Below, one piece after another: positions 56,589 to 64,000 of a stretch of DNA of 64,000 nucleotides. The position numbers were made by a program, and so were the translations under genes. Origin of the DNA: Hoylesella saccharolytica JCM 17484 (GTDB taxonomy: Bacteria; Bacteroidota; Bacteroidia; Bacteroidales; Bacteroidaceae); contig NZ_BAKN01000005.1 in the NCBI RefSeq assembly GCF_000614205.1, positions 1-64,000 on the forward strand. The letters run 5' to 3'. Within the stretch, counting starts at the first letter, position 1. Each line of letters opens with the position of its first letter. A model generated the notes under the pieces. It was not told the origin of the DNA and ran no database searches. It saw nothing but the letters and a program-made list of their open reading frames with translations.

Positions 56589-57802
56589 CTATTGTTCCTG
56601 CATAAATCCCTTTGCCAATCCTCCCTCGCTTGTTTCTTTATAAAGTGAGGGGATGTCGTGACCGGTCTGTTTCATCACCTCTACTACACGGTCGAACGAA
56701 ACGCGGTGTTTGCCATCTGAAAATGCGGCATAGAGATTAGAGTCGAGTGCACGTGTGGCAGCAAAGGCGTTGCGCTCGATGCAGGGTATCTGAACCAATC
56801 CGCAGACGGGATCGCAGGTCATGCCAAGATGATGTTCCAGCCCCATCTCTGCTGCGTATTCTATCTGAGCCGGACTACCGCCGAAGAGCTGGCATGCTGC
56901 AGCCGAAGCCATCGCACAAGCTACACCTACTTCGCCCTGACAACCTACGTCTGCACCGGAGATGGAGGCATTCTTCTTGACGATATTTCCGAACAGACCA
57001 GCGGTGGCAAGAGCGTGCAAAATGCGCATTTCAGAAAAGTTATGTCCTCTTGACAGATGGTAAAGCACGGCGGGCAATACGCCGCAAGAACCGCAGGTTG
57101 GAGCGGTGACAATGGTTCCGCCTGCAGCATTCTCTTCGCTCACCGCCAGCGCGTAGGCGTAAACCAGTCCGCGTGTTTGAAGCGATTGCTTGTATCCGCT
57201 GGCTTTGACATAATAGGTTGCGGCCTTTCTGGGCAAACCAAGTGGACCGGGCAAAACGCCCTCACTGTTTAATCCGCGTTCTACCGCCGCTTGCATTACG
57301 GTCCACACTTCGCGCAAGAAATCCCAAATATCCGCCGACTCGCATAGCTCTACATATTCCCAATAACTACGGCCGTTGCCCTCGCACCACTGCATAATGT
57401 CGGTGAGTGAATTGATTTCGTATATTTCTTCGGTATCGAAGAGGTCGCCCACTTTCTTACCTTCGGATAATGCGCCGCCGCCAATGCTATATACGGTCCA
57501 CTCGTCGGTAGAAGGATTGTCAGCATAGCGTGCCACAAATTTCATTCCGTTGGGATGAAAGGGAAGAAAAACCGTGGGCTTCCATACGATTTCGACAGGG
57601 GCAACGGGCGAGAGAATTTCTTCAAGGATAACGTCTGTCATATGCCTTTTCCCGTTGCAGCCAAACTGCCGTACAGCGTTACTTCAAACGATTGGGCGGT
57701 TTTGTTCTTATCAAGAAAAAGTTGGGCAGCCTTTTGTGGTCCCATTGTATGGCTGCTTGATGGACCTTTCCCTATGCGGAACAGTTCTTTCAGTGATTTC
57801 AT
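56589..57802 (-). CDS. sdaA: L-serine ammonia-lyase, iron-sulfur type, one frameshift
   Basis: This single-chain enzyme deaminates serine to pyruvate with a 4Fe-4S cluster. The N-terminal part ([20 protein letters not shown]) begins at 57802 and breaks near 57645; one extra C restores [14 protein letters not shown]. Cluster and catalytic-domain motifs are [35 protein letters not shown] and [18 protein letters not shown]. The restored length, about 404 residues, is normal. It lies 8 bases downstream of the aminotransferase gene, although its metabolism differs from the sugar cluster. Confidence 0.92.
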
Positions 57803-57810
57803 CGCTATAT

Positions 57811-58920
57811 TTAAATAAATAAATTGAGTGTGTTGATGATTTGTTCCACCTCTTCTGCTGTCAGCGCAGGATGCAAAGGAATACTTAATTCTTCACGATG
57901 TATCCGCTCGGTGATGGGGAAAGAAAGTGGGTTCCATTCTTTGTAACAGCGTTGCTTGTGAGGTGGAATGGGATAATGGATAATAGTTTCGATGCCGTTA
58001 TCGTGTAAATAGGTTTGCAAGCGGTCGCGGTCGCGACAGAGCACGGGGAAAATATGGAAGACATTGTTGCTGAGATAAGCGCTTACAGGAGTTTTTAGCA
58101 ATGGATTATCAATATTCTCTACGTATTGGCGGGCTATCTCCTGCCGGCGCAGGTTTTCATAGTCTAAATAGCGGAGTTTAACTCGCAGGATGGCGGCTTG
58201 CAGTTCGTCCATTCTGCTGTTTTTACCAATATGATCAAAGACATACTTACGGCTTGACCCGTAATTAGCCAAGGCACGGATGGTGGAGGCCAACTCGGCA
58301 TCATTGGTGGTAACGGCACCAGCATCTCCACACGCACCGAGGTTCTTTCCGGGATAAAAGCTGTGTCCGGCAGCATTGCCGAGCGAGCCTGTACGGCGCT
58401 TTTGCCATCTGCAACCGTGTGCCTGCGCATTATCCTCAACAAGCAACAGGTGATTGCGTTCACAGATGTCGGCCACCTCGTTGGTGAAAGCGCAACGCCC
58501 GTACAGATGCACAATAAGCACTGCCCGCGTGCGGCTTGTTAGTTTTTCTTCTATCTTCTTTGCGTCGATTTGAAACGTTTCAATGTCAGGCTCCACCAAA
58601 ACGGGTGTAAGTTTGTTCTCCGTAATGGCAAGAATAGAGGCAATATAGGTGTTGGCAGGAACGATTACTTCGTCGCCGGGTTGTAGTATTCCCTGCTCAA
58701 TGTAAGCGCGAAAAATCAGTGTAAGCGCATCTAATCCGTTGGCACAAGCTATACAGTGGGTTGTGCCGATGTAGCGAGCGTACTCGTCCTCGAAGGTGCT
58801 TACTTCCTCTCCCAGCAGATACCAGCCGCTTTCTATCACACGCTGAACAGCTGTATTGATTTCAGCAGCGTGTTGGGCGTTGAGCCTTTGCAAATCTAAG
58901 TATTTGAGCATACAAATCAA
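57811..58920 (-). CDS. DegT/DnrJ/EryC1 sugar aminotransferase (FdtB-like)
   Basis: A PLP-dependent transaminase acting on a nucleotide-linked keto-sugar. The catalytic Lys192 is in [16 protein letters not shown]; the PLP-binding VEDNAQAHG is near residue 161. The C-terminal [18 protein letters not shown] and [12 protein letters not shown] are family landmarks. With rfbB and an FdtA-like isomerase nearby, the product is probably dTDP-3-amino-3,6-dideoxy-galactose (Fuc3N) or its gluco-epimer (Qui3N). The true start may be the second Met, [11 protein letters not shown]. Confidence 0.88.
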   Translation of the reverse strand: MICMLKYLDLQRLNAQHAAEINTAVQRVIESGWYLLGEEVSTFEDEYARYIGTTHCIACANGLDALTLIFRAYIEQGILQPGDEVIVPANTYIASILAITENKLTPVLVEPDIETFQIDAKKIEEKLTSRTRAVLIVHLYGRCAFTNEVADICERNHLLLVEDNAQAHGCRWQKRRTGSLGNAAGHSFYPGKNLGACGDAGAVTTNDAELASTIRALANYGSSRKYVFDHIGKNSRMDELQAAILRVKLRYLDYENLRRQEIARQYVENIDNPLLKTPVSAYLSNNVFHIFPVLCRDRDRLQTYLHDNGIETIIHYPIPPHKQRCYKEWNPLSFPITERIHREELSIPLHPALTAEEVEQIINTLNLFI

Positions 58921-58985
58921 TAATATCTTAATCGGAAAAGGTTGTTAAGCAATGTATCGGCATGCAAAACGTCCTTTAGGAAGAT

Positions 58986-59927
58986 TTATAAATCCCATTC
59001 GTACGTATCATAGCATATTCCGCGCCCACCAAATCCTTCTTTCTGAAAGATGAGGCTGGGATTAAGACCGTTTCCGCCGTCAATGGTTGATGTACCGAAA
59101 TCAAAATAAGGTACATCTTTATAGACCTCGCGGACAAGGTGGTGAAAAAGTAAATCGAGCGCGCCCAACTGCTTGCCAACGGGGGATGCAGATATGTATT
59201 GCGTGTGAACGACCTGCGGAGTTTCGTAAACTACTGTTCCACTCAGCGGCATTTCGTTTTGATAGGCCATATAAAGCTTGATATTGGCAGGAAAAGCTTC
59301 AGCAAGTCGGCAGATTTCGACGAGTGAATGTACGGGGACGGTATTGTACCGATCGGCGAGATTTTTGGAAAGAATATCCCAAAAAGCTGCATAGTTGGTT
59401 GATTGCTGTATGCTGATTTCCCTATTACGGGCTTTTCGCAAACCCGATTGGCGCGACTCGGCAAAGCGGATAGGCAACTGTTGCGCAATGGTTGATGAAA
59501 TTTCGCGCCTTACAAGTCGGGCATTACAACAATTGAAAATGGCATAAAGATCTTCTTCGGCAGGCATAAGGTGATAAATCTGCGGAACAGGTTTGTAAAT
59601 TACACCTACCACACCCATTGATTTTAGAGATTTGTTGATTTGGGCGAACATCTCGCACACATTTTCAACAGTGGCGCGATTATCGAGCAACAATCCGCCA
59701 TAGGTCAGTCCACCGTGTGAAACCACCCTACCATCTGCCCCTCGATTAAACGGAAGAAGTGCCATGAGCCTACCTTTCTGCCACACCAAAAGCGAAGCAT
59801 CGTCGAAACGGTCGGCGTGATAGTCCATATAATCGCGATTGTGCAGGAATGTTGAGTTTTTAGAACAACGCACAAAATCGTTCCATCGCGACTTTTGTTC
59901 GGGGGTGTAAGGCGTTATTTCGAACAT
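58986..59927 (-). CDS. GNAT/FemAB-like acyltransferase, 313 aa
   Basis: A protein of the BioF2/FemAB-like GNAT group: FEITPYTPEQKSRWNDFV start, DASLLVWQKGRLMALLPF, and a late SPVGKQLGALDLLFHHLV acetyl-CoA-site-like segment. Its gene overlaps the isomerase gene by 13 bases, so it is co-translated with the sugar pathway. It may N-acylate the amino sugar made by the aminotransferase, although known FdtC enzymes can be of a different fold. No other transferase is in the cluster. Confidence 0.75.
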   Translation of the reverse strand: MFEITPYTPEQKSRWNDFVRCSKNSTFLHNRDYMDYHADRFDDASLLVWQKGRLMALLPFNRGADGRVVSHGGLTYGGLLLDNRATVENVCEMFAQINKSLKSMGVVGVIYKPVPQIYHLMPAEEDLYAIFNCCNARLVRREISSTIAQQLPIRFAESRQSGLRKARNREISIQQSTNYAAFWDILSKNLADRYNTVPVHSLVEICRLAEAFPANIKLYMAYQNEMPLSGTVVYETPQVVHTQYISASPVGKQLGALDLLFHHLVREVYKDVPYFDFGTSTIDGGNGLNPSLIFQKEGFGGRGICYDTYEWDL

Positions 59928-60328
59928 CGAATATAGGTCAAAAATTCTTCGTACTTACGGATGTAATCGTCTTCGTCAAAGGATTCGGAGGCTAGTACAA
60001 GACAGACGGCACCCGATGAAAAGTCGTCGAGTGTGCGCCAGATGTTAGTTTCAACGAGCAGTCCCTGATAAGGATGATTGAGCAAGAAAGTTTGTTGTTC
60101 GGTTCCATTGTCGAGCGTGACATGAAAGCTACCACTCAACGCCACGATAAATTCGCGACATTGTTTGTGCGCATGTCCGCCCCTACTTTCACCTGCAGGC
60201 ACATCATAAACCCAGTAGGCGCGGCGGATAGGGAACGGGATGTGTCGTTCGGCTTCGGCTACAGTGAGGTTACCGCGCGGATCAAAAATTCTGGGGAGGC
60301 AGATGAGGCTGTTTTCATTTTTTTCCAT
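59915..60328 (-). CDS. FdtA-like dTDP-4-oxo-sugar 3,4-ketoisomerase, 137 aa
   Basis: A small WxcM/FdtA-type cupin: IFDPRGNLTVAEAERHIPF, RAYWVYDVPAGESRGGHAHK (metal- or active-site His pair) and HPYQGLLVETNIWRTLDDF. Such enzymes move the keto group of dTDP-4-keto-6-deoxyglucose from C4 to C3, producing the substrate of an FdtB-like transaminase. It is followed by the acyltransferase and the aminotransferase. Which epimer it makes (galacto or gluco) cannot be read from the sequence. Confidence 0.82.
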   Translation of the reverse strand: MEKNENSLICLPRIFDPRGNLTVAEAERHIPFPIRRAYWVYDVPAGESRGGHAHKQCREFIVALSGSFHVTLDNGTEQQTFLLNHPYQGLLVETNIWRTLDDFSSGAVCLVLASESFDEDDYIRKYEEFLTYIRCSK

Positions 60329-60408
60329 TCTCGAGGTCTCGAAATTTGTTTTTCGGTTTCTTCCGAGGAAGAAACCGTGCCGACGTTTTCTATTGGCCTA
60401 AAATGTTA

Positions 60409-61557
60409 TCAGCGGTTGCCGTACATTTCTTCGTAATACTTTTGACAGTCGCCGCTCGTTACCTCGCCTATCCACTGCTGGTTTTCCAAGTTCCAACGAA
60501 TGGTCTTTACTATACCGTCGGCAAAGCGCGTTTCGGGCAGCCAGCCTAATTCGCTACTAATTTTAGTAGGGTCGATACCGTATCGCTGATCGTGCCCCAA
60601 ACGGTCGGCCACATAGCTGATAAGGCTTTCATTCATCCAACTGATATCAATGTCGCCGTTAGCGTCACGTTCCTGCTTTTTCAATACGCATCGCAGCGAC
60701 TTATCCTCCTCCATCATCTCGCGAATTGTTTTGATGGTAAGTTTCACAATATCGATATTCTTCATCTCATTGTGCCCACCTACATTATATACTTCACCCT
60801 CACGACCACGGCGAACAACGAGGTCAATGGCTTTACAATGGTCTTCAACATAGAGCCAGTCGCGGATATTATCGCCTTTTCCGTAAACGGGTAGCGGTTT
60901 GCCTGCCAGAATATTGTTGATGACAAGTGGAATAAGTTTCTCTGGGAAATGATAAGGACCGTAGTTATTGGAGCAGCGGGTGATGCTCGTGGGCATACGA
61001 TAGGTGTCGCGATAAGCCATAACGATCATATCGGCAGATGCCTTAGACGCGCTGTAAGGACTGTGCGGACAGAGTGGTGTCTGCTCGGTGAAGTAGTCTG
61101 TGGCGCCAAGTGATCCGTACACTTCGTCGGTAGACACTTGATGATAACGTTTGCCGGGTTTCCACACAGGATAGCCATCTTCACCTTTACCCGTAACCCA
61201 TGCACGTCGGGCGGCATCAAGCAAGTTTTGCGTACCGAGAATATTAACCGAGAGGAAAAGCTGTGGGTCTTCAATGCTACGGTCTACATGACTTTCGGCA
61301 GCAAAATTTACCACATAGTCGATGTCGTGCTCAGAAAAGAGACGGTCGGCCAGTGCACGATCTCGGATATCACCCCGCACAAATATGCAGCGATTATCGT
61401 CGATGTCGGCCTTGATGGTGCCAAGATTGCCGGCATAAGTAAGAAGGTCGAGCACTATGACGCGTATATCTTCGTCTTTGTACTTCTTTTCAAGTAAATA
61501 CTTGATGTAATTGGCGCCGATAAATCCTGCGGCTCCGGTAACTAAGTAAGTCTTCAT
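60409..61557 (-). CDS. rfbB: dTDP-glucose 4,6-dehydratase RfbB/RmlB
   Basis: This SDR enzyme makes dTDP-4-keto-6-deoxyglucose. The NAD loop is VTGAAGFIGANYIKYLL (Gly8, Gly11, Gly14), with NFAAESHVDRSI, STDEVYGSLG and the catalytic YSASKASAD. At 382 residues it is full length with the usual C-terminal insert. It is the first gene of the amino-sugar cluster. No rfbA thymidylyltransferase gene lies in the window, so dTDP-glucose must be supplied from elsewhere. Confidence 0.95.
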   Translation of the reverse strand: MKTYLVTGAAGFIGANYIKYLLEKKYKDEDIRVIVLDLLTYAGNLGTIKADIDDNRCIFVRGDIRDRALADRLFSEHDIDYVVNFAAESHVDRSIEDPQLFLSVNILGTQNLLDAARRAWVTGKGEDGYPVWKPGKRYHQVSTDEVYGSLGATDYFTEQTPLCPHSPYSASKASADMIVMAYRDTYRMPTSITRCSNNYGPYHFPEKLIPLVINNILAGKPLPVYGKGDNIRDWLYVEDHCKAIDLVVRRGREGEVYNVGGHNEMKNIDIVKLTIKTIREMMEEDKSLRCVLKKQERDANGDIDISWMNESLISYVADRLGHDQRYGIDPTKISSELGWLPETRFADGIVKTIRWNLENQQWIGEVTSGDCQKYYEEMYGNR

Positions 61558-61573
61558 AATCGTATATTTTTTA

Positions 61574-62077
61574 TTATTTATTTTGTTTATCTGCCAATGT
61601 AATTACTTCGCAGTCGGCGAATTTGCTGCCATCGATGGCGAGTCGTATAAGAGTGCGTTGCTGATGCCATCCCTGAATGCCCGCTGCTCCGGGGTTGATG
61701 TGCAAGAGGTTGAGCGTTTTGTCGTATTTCACTTTGAGGATATGCGAGTGTCCGGAGATGAAAAGTTGCGGCGGAGAGGCGTAGATTTGTCCTCGTATGC
61801 GCGGATCGTAATTACCGGGATAACCGCCGATGTGCGTCATCAGTACATCTACATCCTCGCATTTGAAGCGCAGTAGCTCGGGAAACATTCGCCGCAAGTC
61901 GCCCCCATCTACATTTCCACAAACTGCTCGCAAGGGTTTTATTTCTTCCAATCGTTGTGCCACTTCGAGCGTTCCAATGTCGCCGGCGTGCCATATTTCG
62001 TCGCACGTATCGAAGTAGAAACGATATTTATCGTCCCAATAGCCGTGCGTGTCGCTAATAATGCCGATACGTTTCAT
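61574..62077 (-). CDS. YfcE-family metallophosphoesterase, 167 aa
   Basis: A small calcineurin-like phosphoesterase with all metal motifs: GIISDTHGYWD (residues 4-14), WHAGDIGTLE, VCGNVDGGD, MTHIGGYPG, and SGHSHILKV. These proteins hydrolyse phosphodiesters in vitro and their substrates in the cell are usually unknown. It lies between rfbB (16-base gap) and the cytidylate-kinase-like gene (6-base gap). Confidence 0.9.
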   Translation of the reverse strand: MKRIGIISDTHGYWDDKYRFYFDTCDEIWHAGDIGTLEVAQRLEEIKPLRAVCGNVDGGDLRRMFPELLRFKCEDVDVLMTHIGGYPGNYDPRIRGQIYASPPQLFISGHSHILKVKYDKTLNLLHINPGAAGIQGWHQQRTLIRLAIDGSKFADCEVITLADKQNK

Positions 62078-62083
62078 ATCCGG

Positions 62084-62716
62084 TTAAATCGTTTCGAGGT
62101 TAAACCGCGTGCGTATAAACAGGGCGAGAAACTTGGCAGTATCTTCGATGCCGAGCAACGACGAGTTGACACATAGGTCGTAAGATGCAGAGTGCCCCCA
62201 CTGCTTGCCCGTGTAATAATTGTAGTAAGCGGCACGACGTTCTTCCGCACTTTCAATAATAGCTTTCGCTTTTTCCTCTTCGCACTGATGGCGTTTACAC
62301 ACACGACCAATGCGTGCCTCTAAGTCGGCAGTTACGAAGATATTAACCACATTGTTAAAGTCGCGCAGGATATAGTCGGCACATCGACCCACAAAAACGC
62401 AACCGCCCTTATCTGCCGCCTTACGAATGGCGTCGCTTTGAAACTGAAACAAGCGTTCTTGCGACAAATTGTTGCTGTAGAAATTATTATCGCCGATAAA
62501 CGGAAGGTGGTAGTTGAAAAACGATTTGGTAAATATCTTTTGCTCGTCGTTTTGCTCAAAAAAGCGCTTGCTAAATCCGCTTTCTTGCGCGGCAAGATTC
62601 AACAATTCGCGGTCGTAAAACCTGTAATCAAAGTTTTGTGCCAGCATCTTCGCAATTGATCTGCCTCCGCTGCCCAACTGCCGACCTATATTAATAATTA
62701 CTTTCTGCGTTTCCAT
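62084..62716 (-). CDS. Cytidylate-kinase-like family protein, 210 aa
   Basis: This protein belongs to the cytidylate-kinase-2 group. The start IINIGRQLGSGGRSIAKMLAQ is a P-loop variant (GRQLGSGGRS), followed by FYDRELLNLAAQESGFS and VFVGRCADYIL. This family differs from the housekeeping CMP kinase, and its substrate is not established. Its start overlaps the MATE transporter gene by 26 bases, a sign of linked translation. Confidence 0.88.
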   Translation of the reverse strand: METQKVIINIGRQLGSGGRSIAKMLAQNFDYRFYDRELLNLAAQESGFSKRFFEQNDEQKIFTKSFFNYHLPFIGDNNFYSNNLSQERLFQFQSDAIRKAADKGGCVFVGRCADYILRDFNNVVNIFVTADLEARIGRVCKRHQCEEEKAKAIIESAEERRAAYYNYYTGKQWGHSASYDLCVNSSLLGIEDTAKFLALFIRTRFNLETI

Positions 62717-64000
62717 CTGCCCATTGTTTTTGTTGATTCTTAAATTTCTTCATATAGATAAACATCATCACCGCCGCAACAATCGCCGAAACGGTATCGG
62801 CCACCGGCATCGAAGCCCACACGCCATCGACCCCGAATCGTGGAGGAAGTATCAACAGCAACGGCATCAGAAAAAGCAGCTGACGCGAGAGCGACAAAAA
62901 CACGCTGATTTTGGCCTTGCCGATACTTTGAAAAAAGTTAGCAATCACCATCTGATAACCGATGATGGGAAAAGTAATCATAGTAATGTGCATACCGTGA
63001 ATAGACATCGCAATAAGCGTGGGGTCGGCGGTAAAAAGGCGCACGCAGGGATACGCCAGAAACTGACCGATAAGAAATCCCGTCGTCGTAACACCCGTAC
63101 CCGCCACGATAGCATACTTCAGCACCCGCATCATCCGATCGAACTTCAGCGCGCCGTAATTGTAGCCCGCAATAGGCTGCATGCCCTGATTAACCCCCAT
63201 GGTAATCATCACGAAAATAAACGCAATGCGATTAACAATGCCGTAAGCCCCCACAGCCATATCGCCGCCATATTTTACCATGCCCGTGTTGATGATAATA
63301 ACAATAAAGCAGGCACAGACATTCATCGAGAAAGGCGACATACCAATGCCGATAATGTTTTTTACCAGACTGCTTTTGAGATGAAAGATGCCCCGCTTGA
63401 AGTGAATCAGCTCATCGCGATTGCTGAATATTTTAAGTTGCCACACCAGCGCCACCGCCTGCGACAAGATGGTGGCATAAGCCGCACCGCGAATGCCCAG
63501 CCCCATAGGCCAGATAAAAAGAGGGTCGAGAACCGCGTTGAGCACCACCGTAAACATCGTCATATACATCGCCTGTTTGGGTTTGCTCGCCGCACGCAGC
63601 AGCGCATTCTGTCCGAAATAGATATGCGACACCACGTTGCCCAGCAAAATAATCTCCATATAGTCGCGCGCGTAAGGCAGTGTGCGTTCGCTGGCGCCGA
63701 AGAAGTGTAAAATAGGGTCGAGAAAAGCCAAACTTACCACCGTAAATACTACGCCGATAATGGTATTGAGCACCAGCGTGTTGCCCAAAATATTTTGCGC
63801 TGCCCCATAATCGCGCTGCCCCAATTTTACCGACAACAGCGTAGCGGCGCCCACCCCGATGCCTGCCCCGAAAGCGGTAGAGAGATTCATCAGCGGGAAA
63901 GTAATGGCCAAACCCGAAATGGCCATCGGTCCCACGCCCTGCCCGATAAAAATGCTATCTACCATATTGTACAGCGACGAGGCCGTCATCGCGATAATCG
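62691..64000 (-). CDS. MATE-family efflux transporter, N-terminus outside the window
   Basis: A multidrug and toxin extrusion protein. About ten to eleven hydrophobic segments are visible; the start of the readable part, SLYNMVDSIFIGQGVGP, is the usual end of the first helix of the family. Two pseudo-symmetric halves are seen (YFGQNALLRAASKPKQAMY and GVNQGMQPIAGYNYGALKFD). The frame is open to the right edge, so the first 20-30 residues probably lie beyond it. Substrate and coupling ion are unknown. Confidence 0.9.
   Translation of the reverse strand, partial: IIAMTASSLYNMVDSIFIGQGVGPMAISGLAITFPLMNLSTAFGAGIGVGAATLLSVKLGQRDYGAAQNILGNTLVLNTIIGVVFTVVSLAFLDPILHFFGASERTLPYARDYMEIILLGNVVSHIYFGQNALLRAASKPKQAMYMTMFTVVLNAVLDPLFIWPMGLGIRGAAYATILSQAVALVWQLKIFSNRDELIHFKRGIFHLKSSLVKNIIGIGMSPFSMNVCACFIVIIINTGMVKYGGDMAVGAYGIVNRIAFIFVMITMGVNQGMQPIAGYNYGALKFDRMMRVLKYAIVAGTGVTTTGFLIGQFLAYPCVRLFTADPTLIAMSIHGMHITMITFPIIGYQMVIANFFQSIGKAKISVFLSLSRQLLFLMPLLLILPPRFGVDGVWASMPVADTVSAIVAAVMMFIYMKKFKNQQKQWADGNAESNY

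Noticed and set aside
62724..63710. Long plus-strand open frame (328 codons) over the MATE gene
   Set aside because: It is antisense to a clear membrane transporter and its product is rich in His, Arg and Asn, as expected from reverse reading of hydrophobic codons.

Overview
The window looks like chromosomal DNA from a Bacteroidales bacterium, most likely Prevotella or a close relative. The grounds are the fused LpxC-FabZ enzyme, promoters of the TAnnTTTG type, DUF4296, DUF4105, DUF4465 and DUF2520 proteins, lipoproteins of the Bacteroidota kind, secreted proteins ending in a Gly-(Val/Ile)-Tyr-Ile...Lys-Val motif, and AT-rich spacers full of short repeats. No rRNA, tRNA, CRISPR array, insertion sequence or prophage was recognised.

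Layout. 1-2105: tandem repeats at the left edge, a small acidic peptide gene and a BspA-like leucine-rich-repeat protein. 2106-6458: a lipid A operon read leftwards (lpxD, lpxC-fabZ, lpxA, then a WecB-like epimerase lacking key residues). 6505-17850: housekeeping genes on the minus strand (HD hydrolase, pyrF, C69 dipeptidase, M23 endopeptidase, a DUF4296 lipoprotein, lspA, a DksA-like protein, ileS). 17851-25588: plus strand (M3 peptidase, dCMP deaminase, S41 protease, 5-formyl-THF cyclo-ligase, DUF2520, KdsC-like phosphatase, Maf). 25589-26701: a spacer with a broken copy of the small peptide gene, a terminator and a cobalamin riboswitch. 26702-31732: a vitamin B12 uptake operon (BtuB-like receptor, BtuG-like propeller lipoprotein, DUF4465/BtuH-like protein). 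32001-35651: a flippase-like membrane protein, pepD, a lipocalin-like lipoprotein and a radical SAM enzyme. 35652-36671: an AT-rich spacer with two 42-bp tandem arrays. 36672-43420: ABC ATPase, secA, a phosphodiesterase-like protein and DUF4105, all minus. 43850-49485: outer-membrane protein, lptC, a CNNM/CorC protein and a PpiD-like chaperone. 49983-55478: a GH5 glycosidase (minus), a glucosaminidase with LysM, an M64 peptidase and a large secreted protein. 55479-56588: a repeat-rich spacer. 56589-64000, all minus: serine dehydratase, a dTDP-amino-sugar cluster, a phosphoesterase, a cytidylate-kinase-like protein and the 3' part of a MATE transporter.

Many genes serve the cell envelope: lipid A synthesis, LPS export (LptC), lipoprotein maturation (LspA and probably the DUF4105 protein), protein export and folding (SecA, PpiD-like), murein hydrolases, and O-antigen or exopolysaccharide sugar synthesis. 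The B12 operon pairs a riboswitch with surface capture and outer-membrane import.

Data quality matters. At least ten otherwise well-conserved genes (pyrF, M23, ileS, M3 peptidase, cyclo-ligase, btuB, DUF4465, GH5, M64, sdaA) are each broken by one to three single-base shifts, nearly all explained by one missing base. I read these as probable sequencing or assembly errors and give the restored gene spans. The most unusual non-coding structures are two matching 22-bp-period arrays of 15-bp near-palindromes (18088-18190 and 43598-43700), the paired 42-bp arrays, and a 38-bp-arm inverted repeat at 55741-55830.
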